DNA of 64,000 nt. It comes from Bacteroidales bacterium (GTDB lineage Bacteria > Bacteroidota > Bacteroidia > Bacteroidales > P3). Below, in pieces: positions 24,362 to 34,041 of the stretch; within the stretch, counting starts at the first letter, position 1, and every line of letters begins with the position of its first letter. The notes under the pieces were generated by a model that saw only the letters and a program-made list of their open reading frames with translations, was not told the origin of the DNA and ran no database searches. The stretch covers positions 62,001 through 126,000 of the forward strand of contig JAFZXE010000010.1 in NCBI GenBank assembly GCA_017616895.1, in the 5' to 3' direction. The position numbers and the translations under genes are program-made.

Positions 24362-25156
24362 ATGAAAAAGATATTAGTCACACTGGCGGTATGTTTGGTT
24401 TTCGCAGGTTGCCGTTTTGGGAGAAACGATGTAACGACTGCGTCACAGGTGAGGGTCGAAGCAACCTGTCAAAAGATAGAACTCCCCTCCCACTCCACCG
24501 ACGAAGACATCATAACCTACAGCGGATTCACCTCGTCATACAACCACGAGACGCTCATCCCGAACTGGGTGGCATACGAACTGACGGCAGAGGAACTAGA
24601 GCCGGTATATACCTCGCAAAGTTCTACGTTCAGCATGGACTTCGATGTAAAAGGACGCCAAGCTTCGCGCGAAGACTATTCACGCTCAGGGTGGGACAAG
24701 GGGCACATGGCACCGAAAGCCGACATGCGCTGGTCGGAAAAGTCATACTGGGAGAGTCACTATTTCACCAACATCTGTCCGCAAGACCACGAGTTGAATG
24801 CAGGAGACTGGAACACGCTGGAAAAGCAGGTGCGCAGTTGGGCCAGGAAATATGGTAAGGTATATGTTGTATGCGGTCCTATAATCGGAGATGGCACAAA
24901 CGGAACTATCGGAAAGAAGCGAGTACAGGTGCCCGATGCATTCTTCAAAGCCATATTGGTGCCGAACGACGGCAGCTACACAGCCATCGCATTCATCATG
25001 TGCAACAACGGACAGCATCATAAGCTGAGTGAATACGCCTGCACGGTTGACGAACTAGAGGCTCGTATCGGGAGAAATCTCTTTGCCGCATTGGATGAGA
25101 TGGGACAAGAATCGATAGAGAGCCAAATGGATCTCAGCACATTACGTGTCAAATAA
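24362..25156 (+). CDS. Secreted DNA/RNA non-specific endonuclease lipoprotein (NUC1 family)
   Basis: 264 residues. Signal with lipobox VFAGC (Cys17) indicates a lipoprotein of the cell envelope. The beta-beta-alpha-metal nuclease motif is WDKGHMAPKADM (catalytic His115), a DKGH variant of the usual DRGH. A conserved Asn follows in FTNICPQDHELNAGDWNTLE, and YVVCGPIIG is the family's core strand. Expected to degrade extracellular DNA and RNA with Mg2+. It starts 15 bp after the tRNA terminator; no clear promoter of its own was seen. Confidence 0.9.
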   Translation: MKKILVTLAVCLVFAGCRFGRNDVTTASQVRVEATCQKIELPSHSTDEDIITYSGFTSSYNHETLIPNWVAYELTAEELEPVYTSQSSTFSMDFDVKGRQASREDYSRSGWDKGHMAPKADMRWSEKSYWESHYFTNICPQDHELNAGDWNTLEKQVRSWARKYGKVYVVCGPIIGDGTNGTIGKKRVQVPDAFFKAILVPNDGSYTAIAFIMCNNGQHHKLSEYACTVDELEARIGRNLFAALDEMGQESIESQMDLSTLRVK

Positions 25157-25269
25157 AGAGAATGTGCGGGATGGATGTAGAAGGATTGTGGGATAAAGCG
25201 GTGTAGGATATTCGTCCTACCGCATGGATTGAACGGCTCCTAGTTGCTCCTTTTTTTTCTGTTAGTCGG

Positions 25270-25425
25270 CGCCTAGATCTCTCTTACATTGCTCCTACTT
25301 TTTTCCTACTTGCTCCCTACTTTTGTCTTAGCATAGTCTTAGTTTTGTATTAGTTGTTATGCACTTTTGTCTAGGCTAGAGAGCAGGTAGAAAGCAGGTA
25401 GAGAGCACGTGGATAGCACCTGGGT
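25270..25425. repeat. Two opposed degenerate GCTCCTAC / GTAGAGAGC tracts
   Basis: The 348-bp gap between the nuclease and pepD holds no gene. It has a T/C-rich tract of GCTCCTACTTTTTTCCTAC-like units (about 25290-25325) and a complementary-type tract GAGAGCAGGTAGAAAGCAGG (about 25378-25415). Together they form a loose inverted repeat. Confidence 0.5.
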
Positions 25426-25445
25426 CTTAGGTTGGAAACTGACGG

Positions 25446-25482
25446 GATAAAAGAAAAGGGTCTGATGTTTTGCATCAGACCC
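25446..25482 (-). terminator. pepD: Terminator of pepD
   Basis: On the minus strand GGGTCTGATG and CATCAGACCC form a perfect 10-bp stem (25458-25467/25473-25482) followed by TTTTCTTTTATCC. Confidence 0.85.
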
Positions 25483-25504
25483 TGTCAAACACATGATTTG
25501 CAGA

Positions 25505-26959
25505 TCATTTCAGTGCCTTAAGGATAGCGAGAGTAAGATCCCAGAACATCTGGACGGTCTTTATCTCGATTTTCTCATCAGGCGAGTGAACGCCACGCAA
25601 AGTGGGGCCGTAGCTAATCATGTCCATCTTGGGATATTTCTCTCCGATAAGGCCACATTCGAGACCGGCATGGATGGCGCGCACTATGGGTTCGTGCTTG
25701 AACATCTTCTTGTATGTTGCCACGCCGACTTTGAGCACTCGGCTGTCGGGATTGGGTGTCCATCCAGGATAGCCGTCGCCATGAGAGACCTTGGCTCCAA
25801 TCATACGGAAAGTTGCCTCGATTTTCTGTGCGGCAGCGTGTTTGGCACTCTCGACCGAGCTGCGCTGACTGGTGGCAATCTTGATCTTGCGGTCGTCCAT
25901 CTTTATTGAGGCGAGATTAGTGGAAGTCTCGACGAAGTTGGACACCTCACGGCTCATAGCCAGCACACCGTGGGCGCAGGCGTAGAGAGCGTTGAGAAGT
26001 TTGTCCTGAGTGTCGGCATCGATAAGGAATTTAGGTTTTTCGCATTCCTTTATAGCAATCTGCATCGAAGGCTCGGTGGTACGGAATTCGAAACATATGT
26101 TTTCTGAAAATTCCTTAACCAGTTTTTTTAGCGAGTTGCACTTGCGATTAGGAACAGTCACTATGGCGTATGCTTCACGCGCGATGGCGTTGCGCAGGTT
26201 GCCGCCGTCTATGAAAGCGAGACGCAAGCCGCACTTCTTGGAGCCGTTCCAAAGGATGCGGTTGAGAATCTTGTTGGCGCATCCGCGACCTTTGTTGATG
26301 TCGTCGCCCGAATGTCCGCCCACGAGACCGCTGACGCTGATACGGTAAGCGGTGGTCTCCTTCTCGGTTCTTGCATGTTTGAACGGCAATTCGACAGTAG
26401 TGTCGATACCGCCGGCACAGCCGATACAGAACTCACCCTCGTCTTCGTCGTCGAAGTTGAGGAGGATGTCGCTCTTGAGCCAGGAGGTGCTCAATCCGTT
26501 AGCGCCGGTGAGGCCAGTCTCCTCGTCAACGGTAAAAAGTACCTCGAGCGGACCGTGCTCTATTGTCTTGTCATCCAAGATGGCGAGAGCTGCGGCAACA
26601 CCGATGCCGTCGTCGGCACCGAGAGTTGTGCCGTCAGCGGTGAGCCATTCGCCGTCAAGAACAGGTTGGATGGGGTCTTTGAGAAAGTCGAACTTCTTGT
26701 CGCCGTTTTTCTCACACACCATGTCCATGTGCGCCTGAAGGCATACACCCTGGGATTTCTCATACCCTTTGAATGCAGGCTTGCGAATCAACACATTTCC
26801 CAACTCGTCGTGCAGAGTTTCGTATTTGTGGTCCTTTCCGAATTTCTGCAGGTAGGCCGAGATTTTCTCCTCGTGTTTCGAGGGACGCGGTATGGCCATT
26901 ATTTCGCCGAAATAACGCCAAACCTTTTCCGGTTTGAGGTTTTGAAGAGCTTTTTGCAT
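25505..26959 (-). CDS. pepD: Aminoacyl-histidine dipeptidase (PepD, M20 family)
   Basis: 484-residue cytoplasmic zinc dipeptidase cleaving Xaa-His and other dipeptides. Metal and catalytic motifs: QAHMDMV (His77, Asp79), GADDGIG (Asp116), VDEETG (Glu146/Glu147), FDDEDEG and a late GLECG. The length is right for PepD, with the dimerisation lid domain in the middle (GGHSGDDI). A second M20 peptidase at 51691 belongs to a different subgroup. Dipeptide use fits the peptidase-rich, amino-acid-fermenting look of the region. Confidence 0.93.
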   Translation of the reverse strand: MQKALQNLKPEKVWRYFGEIMAIPRPSKHEEKISAYLQKFGKDHKYETLHDELGNVLIRKPAFKGYEKSQGVCLQAHMDMVCEKNGDKKFDFLKDPIQPVLDGEWLTADGTTLGADDGIGVAAALAILDDKTIEHGPLEVLFTVDEETGLTGANGLSTSWLKSDILLNFDDEDEGEFCIGCAGGIDTTVELPFKHARTEKETTAYRISVSGLVGGHSGDDINKGRGCANKILNRILWNGSKKCGLRLAFIDGGNLRNAIAREAYAIVTVPNRKCNSLKKLVKEFSENICFEFRTTEPSMQIAIKECEKPKFLIDADTQDKLLNALYACAHGVLAMSREVSNFVETSTNLASIKMDDRKIKIATSQRSSVESAKHAAAQKIEATFRMIGAKVSHGDGYPGWTPNPDSRVLKVGVATYKKMFKHEPIVRAIHAGLECGLIGEKYPKMDMISYGPTLRGVHSPDEKIEIKTVQMFWDLTLAILKALK

Positions 26960-26964
26960 AGGAT

Positions 26965-27005
26965 TTTGTCGTTGATATGTTTATATGTTAATTGTTGACA
27001 GGTTT
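26965..27005. repeat. Degenerate TATGTTAATTGTTGACA tract
   Basis: GATATGTTTATATGTTAATT followed by GTTGACAGGTTTATGCGTTA, between pepD and the lamin-tail protein gene; another boundary repeat. Confidence 0.4.
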
Positions 27006-27010
27006 ATGCG

Positions 27011-27925
27011 TTAATTTGTGACAAGTGAGACGACTTTTCTTGTAGTCTGTTTCTTACCGTCAGTGTTGTAGGCTTCGATTACAAGAACGTAACGGCCTTG
27101 GCGGCATCGCCGAGCGGATTCGTCAAGACCATCCCATACAATAATACCATGAGTGCCAAGCGTACCGCCCCGCAAAAGATAACGCACTATACGACCGTTT
27201 TTGTCGGTGACATATATGTTAGCAGAAAGATCCTCTGTCGAGAGGTTGTATGATATATTCAGAAGGTCGTCATAACCATCGTTGTCAGGAGAAAAGAGGT
27301 CGGGTTCCACAACAAAATCATCGTCAACAAACAAGAATTCTCGGCTCTGAGAGTTGACGTAAGTAGGAGTGCCATAACCAGCGGTGGAGGCCGCCGAAAA
27401 CCAGTTGGCGGCATCTTGTGTGGGACTGAGGAACGAGCGACGTTCAAGAGACACCCCCTCAACGTCTTTCAACATACGGCTGTGCATAGATGCTGTATAG
27501 TCGAATCGATCCAATAACGTAGTGTCATCAAGGCACACAATGACTGTGCCAGACGCATTATTATAAGACGGCATGCTCTTCACCTGAATGATTTTTTCAG
27601 GATGACGCACAACAAAGCTGTCCTTCACATATTGTGCGTCGGTGGTTACGACACAATAGTCATTCGGAGCTATGGTATAAGAAGTGTCAATGGTGTAGAG
27701 TTTGGAGATTGCATCAGCTTTCCACTGAGCAAGTCTCACATGCTTCAAACTCGCCGGGGAATCACTGTCATTAAAGAGTTCCAAATAGTCTGAGCCACCT
27801 TGAGGGGGGTCGAAAAGAATCTCGCTTATTTTAATACCCTCCTGAGCGCCGCAAACACCAAATAAAAAAAGTGTGAAAAAAATAAAGAGATACAGACTGT
27901 AGCTATGGAAAGAAAAAAAACGCAT
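27011..27925 (-). CDS. Lamin-tail-domain surface protein with FlgD-like C-terminus
   Basis: 304 residues from the ATG at 27925. Signal peptide (FFSFHSYSLYLFIFFTLFLFG) ending near CGAQ. A lamin tail (LTD) beta-sandwich follows: ISEILFDPPQGGSDYLELFNDS, then LKHVRLAQW and DYCVVTTD. The C-terminal FlgD/CHU_C-like Ig domain contains PDLFSPDNDGYDD, NIYVTDKNGRIVRYL, IVWDGLDESARRC, GRYVLVIEAYNTDG. Likely a T9SS-exported or surface-attached protein of Bacteroidota. The promoter TACTTTTG (minus, 27974-27981) fits the ATG at 27925 and excludes a longer start at 27994. Confidence 0.85.
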   Translation of the reverse strand: MRFFSFHSYSLYLFIFFTLFLFGVCGAQEGIKISEILFDPPQGGSDYLELFNDSDSPASLKHVRLAQWKADAISKLYTIDTSYTIAPNDYCVVTTDAQYVKDSFVVRHPEKIIQVKSMPSYNNASGTVIVCLDDTTLLDRFDYTASMHSRMLKDVEGVSLERRSFLSPTQDAANWFSAASTAGYGTPTYVNSQSREFLFVDDDFVVEPDLFSPDNDGYDDLLNISYNLSTEDLSANIYVTDKNGRIVRYLLRGGTLGTHGIIVWDGLDESARRCRQGRYVLVIEAYNTDGKKQTTRKVVSLVTN

Positions 27926-27973
27926 AAATCTTAATCGTGAGAAATCGCCATTTATCGGCATCTTTGGGAGACA

Positions 27974-27981
27974 CAAAAGTA
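27974..27981 (-). promoter_or_regulatory. -7 element for the lamin-tail protein gene
   Basis: TACTTTTG on the minus strand, about 42 bp before the start codon and divergent from 28021-28028. Confidence 0.5.
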
Positions 27982-28020
27982 CACATTTTTTCATAAACGA
28001 AATTATTTCGCAAATTTTTG

Positions 28021-28028
28021 TATCTTTG
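28021..28028 (+). promoter_or_regulatory. -7 element for the C10 peptidase cluster
   Basis: TATCTTTG followed by C, giving a leader of about 35 nt before the ATG at 28071. Confidence 0.6.
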
Positions 28029-28070
28029 CAACACTAATTTAATAACGAGCCAAACCAAAACAAACATACG

Positions 28071-30200
28071 ATGAGAAGAATATTGCTGCTTATAGGCGTG
28101 CTTGCGCTGTGTTTCACAGCCAATTCAAAGAAAGTAAGCGTAGATGACGCACGTCGTGTAGCCACTAACTTCTGGAACCAAACCACGAAAAGCGAATGTC
28201 CCAAACTACTAAACGTCAGCCCAATAATAGGACTGGCTGAGCAGTATTTGTTTGTATCGGTGAACAACGACGGCTTTGTTATTGTGGCAGCCGATGACAT
28301 AGCAACCCCGATACTTGGTTACTCGGTGACAAACGGATTTGATAGTGAATCTTTACCTGCACACTTAGAAGAATGGCTACGACACTACGATAACGAGATA
28401 GCCGCTGCACGGGATGCTGGATACCTGGGAGACAAGTCGTCCGACGACGAATGGCAGAGACTGTTCAACAACATTGAGAGAAAAGGTCCAGCACGCAAAT
28501 CGGTATCGCCAATGATAACGACACAATGGGATCAAGGGTATCCTTACAACATAAAGTGTCCGTATGACTTCAACGGCGCATCCAATGTGAGGAGTGTCAC
28601 AGGATGCGTGGCAACGGCCATGTCGCAAGTGCTTAAATATTGGAACTGGCCACTTAAAGGTTCCGGCAGCCACACATACACTTGCTACACGCTTTCTGAA
28701 TCAGCTCCAACACAGACCGTGTCTGCCGACTTCTCAAGCACAACATACAGCTGGAGCGCAATGCCCGCGGGAGGAGGCAATTCTGCGGGAGACTGGGCAG
28801 TCGGTCAAAGGAACGCAGTCTCTACACTGATATTCCATTGCGGCGTCAGCGTAGAGATGAAATACACTTACAGTTCCAGTTCATCGTCGTCGGCGTATAT
28901 TCCGAACGCATTGAAGAGTTATTTTGGCTATGCCAATACCGTGAACTACGTACATAAACTAGGCTACTCTGAAGACAACTGGAAGAACCTGATAGAAGGC
29001 GAAATAGACGACGGCAGACCTGTCCTTTATCGTGGAGAAGGTGAAGACGGGACTGGTGGACACTCATTCGTATGCGACGGATATGACGCCAGCGACAACT
29101 TTCACTTCAACTGGGGATGGAGCGGCGCTGGTGACGGTTATTATACAACAAATAGCCTCACACCGACCAGCACTGGAACAGGAGCTGGTCTGGGCAACTA
29201 CACATACAGTCAGGGTGCAGTAATCAAAATAACCCCGCAGTTTCAAACCAACAACACATTCTCGATAAGTGATTATGTTGGAATGGGCGGAAATCTAACA
29301 GGAGCCGTTGGCCTGCGCAATTCGGGTGTGACTGCTTTTTGCGGATATATAGGAGTTGCCGCATACAACGGTGATGGTCAACTAGTAACACTGTTGGCCA
29401 CATCGGAACAAATAACATTCAATGGCAACAGTTCTAGAACCATCACAATTGACCATACTGTGGAATCACCATTGACACCTGGCACATATACTGCAAAAGC
29501 AGTATGTAGCCTGAACGGTTCTTCTTGGTACCCTGTGAAGAGCGGATACAATGGATGCACAACAGAGGCAACTTTCACGGTGACAGATGGATCGACTCCT
29601 GTGGAAGAGATGAGTCTCAAAACGTTTGAGAATTTCTCGATAAACCGTAGCAGTTACTCCGTAGGTGACGCAATAATTGGATCGTGCAGCATAAAGAACA
29701 CAAGTACCTGGGCTTATTCGGGACTAATTGGAGTGGCTGCATATAGTCAAACTGGTGAAATTGCAGCGATCATGACCACTGAAAGCCGAAACATTGCGGC
29801 AAATTCGGCGGCGACCATACAGTTCAACTACACCATTCCTACCAATTTCGATATAGGAACCTATACGGTTAAAGCAATAAGCAGCAGGAATAACGGAAAC
29901 ACATGGCAGACAATTAGCGGTTCTAGTGATGGTACGCCTACACATTTGGTTTTCAGCATCGGAAACAATTCAATTGATACCGCGGTACAGAACAATATAA
30001 AAATTGTAACTTGCGGTAATAACATTATTGTCAGATCAGCAGAAGGTTATTACGTAACAATAGTAGATATGACGGGACGCATAGTCCTCAGAAGCCTATG
30101 CAATTCAGAATGCACAAACATACGCATGAATAGAAACGGAATATATCTTGTGAAGATAGGCAATTTGCCCGCAAAAAAAATATTTGTAGGTGAAATGTAA
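28071..30200 (+). CDS. C10 (streptopain-like) cysteine peptidase 1
   Basis: Secreted thiol protease, 709 residues, longest of three tandem paralogues. Signal peptide to about residue 18; Spi-type propeptide (VDDARRVATNFWN, FVIVAADDIATPILGYS) to about 140; catalytic domain with Cys179 in TGCVATAMSQ and His331 in GGHSFVCDGYD, followed by NFHFNWGWSG. Two Ig-like repeats (GNLTGAVGLRNSGVTAFCGYIGVAAYN and VGDAIIGSCSIKNTSTWAYSGLIGVAAYS, each cited in part) and a C-terminal T9SS-type domain (VTIVDMTGRIVLRS, NGIYLVKIG) complete it. It has one more Ig repeat than its neighbours. Probably secreted by T9SS and used for protein degradation or host interaction. Confidence 0.92.
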   Translation: MRRILLLIGVLALCFTANSKKVSVDDARRVATNFWNQTTKSECPKLLNVSPIIGLAEQYLFVSVNNDGFVIVAADDIATPILGYSVTNGFDSESLPAHLEEWLRHYDNEIAAARDAGYLGDKSSDDEWQRLFNNIERKGPARKSVSPMITTQWDQGYPYNIKCPYDFNGASNVRSVTGCVATAMSQVLKYWNWPLKGSGSHTYTCYTLSESAPTQTVSADFSSTTYSWSAMPAGGGNSAGDWAVGQRNAVSTLIFHCGVSVEMKYTYSSSSSSSAYIPNALKSYFGYANTVNYVHKLGYSEDNWKNLIEGEIDDGRPVLYRGEGEDGTGGHSFVCDGYDASDNFHFNWGWSGAGDGYYTTNSLTPTSTGTGAGLGNYTYSQGAVIKITPQFQTNNTFSISDYVGMGGNLTGAVGLRNSGVTAFCGYIGVAAYNGDGQLVTLLATSEQITFNGNSSRTITIDHTVESPLTPGTYTAKAVCSLNGSSWYPVKSGYNGCTTEATFTVTDGSTPVEEMSLKTFENFSINRSSYSVGDAIIGSCSIKNTSTWAYSGLIGVAAYSQTGEIAAIMTTESRNIAANSAATIQFNYTIPTNFDIGTYTVKAISSRNNGNTWQTISGSSDGTPTHLVFSIGNNSIDTAVQNNIKIVTCGNNIIVRSAEGYYVTIVDMTGRIVLRSLCNSECTNIRMNRNGIYLVKIGNLPAKKIFVGEM

Positions 30201-30244
30201 GTCTTAAAAAAGTTGTAAAAGAAAAACAATAAACAAATATTCAA

Positions 30245-31987
30245 ATGAAAAAAATTATTTTAGCGGTTACTGTTTTGTCGTTGAGTCTTACGGCAATAGC
30301 AAAGCCTGTGACTATTGAAACCGCACGCAGAGTGGCAACGAATTTCTGGAACACAAACGTTTCGTCAAACAATCCTGTATTTCATGAGGTGTCATCACAA
30401 TTGGAATTGCAGAATATGTATGTCTTCGTCACGAAAGGAAACGACGGATTTATCATTGTTGCAGCAGACGATGTTTCAACCCCAATCCTTGGTTACTCGG
30501 CGAGCAACGGAATAGATTTGGCCAACGAAATGCCCAACAATATGAAAGGATGGTTGAAACACTATTCAGATGAGATACGTGTAGCCATAAATGCAAACAT
30601 GACACCAGATGCCAGTACAGCAGCAGAGTGGTTGAAATTGACAGGAACGAAATCGGTCAAAAGAGCCAGCGGGGCTAAATCTGTAGAACCAATTATTGAG
30701 ACACACTGGGACCAGACATCTCCATACAATATAAAATGCCCCTACGACGGGAACGTCAAATCTGTAACTGGTTGTGTTGCAACCGCCATGGCTCAAGTGA
30801 TGAAATTCTGGAACTGGCCAATCAAAGGTACTGGCAGTAAATCGTACACCAGCAGCAGGACCAGCCCATCAATACAAATCTCGGAGAGTTTTGACACCAC
30901 CTACCAATGGACAAAAATGCCTCTTGGTGGAGGAAATACAGCCAACAGCTGGGCGGGAACACAGAAACAAGCCGTGGCTTTGCTGATGTACCACTGCGGT
31001 GTTAGTGTGCAAATGCAGTATAGTTATTCGGCAAGCGGAGCTCAGCAGGCGAACGTACCCAACTCAATGAAAACCTTCTTTTACTACGGCAGCTCCACCA
31101 CATATAAGAACAGGAGCTATTCTGGTTTAAATGAAACTGCTTGGAAAAACATGCTAAAAACCGAATTGGATGCCCGTAGGCCTGTAATCTACGGTGGAGC
31201 GGATGCTAACGGCGAACAAGGACATAGCTTTGTCTGCGATGGATATGATGCAAACGACAAATTCCATTTTAACTGGGGATGGAGTGGCTCTGGCGATGGC
31301 TATTTTGCACTAGATGCCATGACACCAGACTACCTCGGCACCGGTGGCGGAGACTTGGGCGACTTCACCTATTATCAGGATGCCATCACAGGAATAGTCC
31401 CTGGCATTCAGACTGCACAGTCGTTTACATTGACAAATAACAGTTTCACCGTGAATGGAACCATTTCTGGTACATGCACATACAAGAATACCAGCATGAA
31501 AGCCTTTGTTGGATATCTAGGTGTAGCTGCCTACAACGCCAACAACGAACTGGTTACAATATTGACACAGGTTGGTTCAACCAGCCTCAACGCAAACTCT
31601 ACCAAAAGCCTGCAAATCAACAATGTTCCAGTCTCACCACTTACAGCTGGTTCATATACAGCCAAAGCCGTCTGTAGCGTTGATGGTATCAATTGGGTTC
31701 CTATCGTTATTGGATATAACAACTGCGCAACCGAAGTACCGTTTATTGTAACATCCAGCAACGGCATCGACGACATTAACGCTACCCATTGCCACGTTTT
31801 CGCACATGGGCGCAATATTGTTGTTACCGAAGCTGATAATATGCCTATCCGCGTGGTTGACATAATGGGCCGAGTAGTGTATGGTGAAAAGAATTGTGGA
31901 AGCAACCTCTCAATACCAATTCAAAAAAGCGGTATTTATCTTGTGAAAATAGGCAACGAACCAGCACAGAAAATTATTGTCAAATAA
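30245..31987 (+). CDS. C10 (streptopain-like) cysteine peptidase 2
   Basis: 580 residues. Signal peptide to about 18 (LSLTAIA), inhibitory propeptide (ETARRVATNFWN, FIIVAADDVSTPILGYS), then the catalytic domain with Cys177 (TGCVATAMAQVMKFW) and His327 (GHSFVCDGYD). One Ig-like module (ISGTCTYKNTSMKAFVGYLG) and a C-terminal sorting-type domain (IRVVDIMGRVVYG, SGIYLVKIG) lacking the usual PNP loop. It starts 44 bp after peptidase 1 without its own -7 element, so it is probably in the same transcript. Confidence 0.92.
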   Translation: MKKIILAVTVLSLSLTAIAKPVTIETARRVATNFWNTNVSSNNPVFHEVSSQLELQNMYVFVTKGNDGFIIVAADDVSTPILGYSASNGIDLANEMPNNMKGWLKHYSDEIRVAINANMTPDASTAAEWLKLTGTKSVKRASGAKSVEPIIETHWDQTSPYNIKCPYDGNVKSVTGCVATAMAQVMKFWNWPIKGTGSKSYTSSRTSPSIQISESFDTTYQWTKMPLGGGNTANSWAGTQKQAVALLMYHCGVSVQMQYSYSASGAQQANVPNSMKTFFYYGSSTTYKNRSYSGLNETAWKNMLKTELDARRPVIYGGADANGEQGHSFVCDGYDANDKFHFNWGWSGSGDGYFALDAMTPDYLGTGGGDLGDFTYYQDAITGIVPGIQTAQSFTLTNNSFTVNGTISGTCTYKNTSMKAFVGYLGVAAYNANNELVTILTQVGSTSLNANSTKSLQINNVPVSPLTAGSYTAKAVCSVDGINWVPIVIGYNNCATEVPFIVTSSNGIDDINATHCHVFAHGRNIVVTEADNMPIRVVDIMGRVVYGEKNCGSNLSIPIQKSGIYLVKIGNEPAQKIIVK

Positions 31988-32019
31988 ATTATTCTGAAAT
32001 ACAAATAACATAGACAAAT

Positions 32020-33837
32020 ATGAAAAAAACACTCTTCCTAATCGCAGCGATTGTAGTGAGCGGACTGACATTCGCAAAACCCGTCAACTTTGACAAGGCC
32101 TACAAAGTGGCGGTTAACTTTTGGAACTCTTCAACCAAATACAGCATCAACGATGCGTATTTTCAGAGTATAGTAACACCTGATTTTCAAGAAATATCCG
32201 CCGAGCTCGGTCTCCACAGTATGTATGTATTCAACACCGTTGACAACAAAGGATTTGTAATAGTATCTGCCGACGATGCTGTGATTCCCGTGCTTGGTTA
32301 TTCTACCAACAACGGCATTGTTGGACAGACTGCAATGCCAGAGAATCTAAGCGGTTGGTTGAACCACTACACAGAGGAAATAGAAACTGTGCAGAATGCA
32401 CACGCTGTGGCCACAGAAGAAGTCGCAGCCATGTGGGAAGAACTAGTTAACGGCACCGTTTCACCCAAAGCATCTGGACGTAAAGCCGTAGCGGCATTAG
32501 TTTCGACCAAATGGGATCAGGATACCCCTTATAACAACCTTTGCCCGACCGATGGCAGCGGACGTTCCGCCGTGGGATGCGTAGCCACAGCCATGGCTCA
32601 GGTAATGAAATATTGGGAATGGCCGACCACCGGAACCAGCAGCCATTCCTACACTACGGAGACACGCCACTTCTCTTGCAGCGCCAATTTCGGCAGCACC
32701 ACTTATGACTGGAGCAACATGCCTGTTGGCGGTGGGTATTCAGCATATTCATGGAACAGTACACAGAAAACAGCTGTTGCCACCCTTATGTACCACTGCG
32801 GCGTAAGCGTCGATATGGACTACACATACGAAGGTAGCGGAGCCTACACCACGGATGCCGTTACCGCTTTAAGAAACTATTTCGGCTATGCTGCTGGCAT
32901 CCAGTATAAACAGAAAAACTATTATAACGACAACAACTGGAAAACTCTTTTGAAAAACGAACTCGACAATGGTCGTCCTATGATGTACGGAGGTGCCAAC
33001 TCTAACGGTTCGAGCGGACACAGCTTCGTGTGCGATGGCTACGATGCCAGCGACAACTTTCACTTCAATTGGGGCTGGAGCGGTTCAGGTGACGGATTTT
33101 TCGCACTGACAAGCCTCGCTCCTGGTTCTGGTGGTACTGGCGGCGGTGATTATATATTCACCTATTATCAGGAAGCTGTCATCGGCATTTCCTCTCCAAA
33201 CGGAAATCCCCCCGACAACCCACAAACCACAACAGCAGACCTCGCCACTTATGAAAGTTTCACAGTATCCTCACCGGTGACCGTCGGATCATACATTACG
33301 GGTTCTTGCGAAATCGCGAATGTCGGAACCGAAGACTTCACGGGTTACCTCGGAGTTGGGGCATATCGAGGATCCTCCTTGGTCACAATGCTGAAACAGG
33401 TAAATTTAACATCTTCACCCCTTGAATCAGGTTACGTGGTAACTTTAAGCATCAGAAAAGCCGCCAACTCACCCCTTGTGGCTGGTTCCTATACAGCCAA
33501 GGCCGTGTATAGTACGGATGGAACAACCTGGACTCCGATAGAGTTTGGCTATCAAGATTGCCCAACAGAAGTTAATTTCATAATAACAGGAGGTAACACT
33601 AACGGTATAGACGATATATCTGAAAGTGAGATTCAACTTTACCCCAATCCAACCAACGGCATCCTTAACATTGAGATTGAAGGCCTTCAGAAAGTTGATA
33701 TCATCGACGCAGTTGGACGCATTGTACTGAGCGAGAACGATAGCAAGGTTGATATGAGCAACCTTCGCAACGGTGTATATAGCATCAGGATTACAGCCAA
33801 CGGCAAGACAGCCGTCAAGAAGGTTGTAAAACGATAA
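32020..33837 (+). CDS. C10 (streptopain-like) cysteine peptidase 3
   Basis: 605 residues. Signal peptide (LIAAIVVSGLTFA), propeptide (FDKAYKVAVNFWN, FVIVSADDAVIPVLGYS), catalytic Cys187 (VGCVATAMAQ) and His334 (GHSFVCDGYD). One Ig-like module (ITGSCEIANVGTEDFTGYLG) and a textbook T9SS type A sorting domain (LYPNPTNGILNIEIEG, VDIIDAVGRIVLS, LRNGVYSIRI). The complete sorting domain makes it the best-supported T9SS cargo of the three. Transcription ends at the terminator at 33864. Confidence 0.93.
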   Translation: MKKTLFLIAAIVVSGLTFAKPVNFDKAYKVAVNFWNSSTKYSINDAYFQSIVTPDFQEISAELGLHSMYVFNTVDNKGFVIVSADDAVIPVLGYSTNNGIVGQTAMPENLSGWLNHYTEEIETVQNAHAVATEEVAAMWEELVNGTVSPKASGRKAVAALVSTKWDQDTPYNNLCPTDGSGRSAVGCVATAMAQVMKYWEWPTTGTSSHSYTTETRHFSCSANFGSTTYDWSNMPVGGGYSAYSWNSTQKTAVATLMYHCGVSVDMDYTYEGSGAYTTDAVTALRNYFGYAAGIQYKQKNYYNDNNWKTLLKNELDNGRPMMYGGANSNGSSGHSFVCDGYDASDNFHFNWGWSGSGDGFFALTSLAPGSGGTGGGDYIFTYYQEAVIGISSPNGNPPDNPQTTTADLATYESFTVSSPVTVGSYITGSCEIANVGTEDFTGYLGVGAYRGSSLVTMLKQVNLTSSPLESGYVVTLSIRKAANSPLVAGSYTAKAVYSTDGTTWTPIEFGYQDCPTEVNFIITGGNTNGIDDISESEIQLYPNPTNGILNIEIEGLQKVDIIDAVGRIVLSENDSKVDMSNLRNGVYSIRITANGKTAVKKVVKR

Positions 33838-33863
33838 GAAACGGTAAATATCCCATAAAAGAC

Positions 33864-33902
33864 AGAGGGGGGGACGGATGAGAAATCCATTCCCCTCTTT
33901 TC
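33864..33902 (+). terminator. Terminator after the C10 peptidase cluster
   Basis: AGAGGGG (33864-33870) and CCCCTCT (33892-33898) form a stem around a 21-nt loop, followed by a T-run. Confidence 0.75.
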
Positions 33903-33964
33903 ATTGTTGAAAAAAAGCATTTGTTTTTAGGCATCGGAATATGCACTAATACAAAAGGATTGTA

Positions 33965-33972
33965 TATCTTTG
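33965..33972 (+). promoter_or_regulatory. purL: -7 element for purL
   Basis: TATCTTTG followed by C, about 70 bp before the ATG at 34042. Confidence 0.6.
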
Positions 33973-34041
33973 CAAGATGAAATAAAGCACGAAAATGTGC
34001 TGTAACCAATACAAAACACAACAACACAATCATAAAGCACT

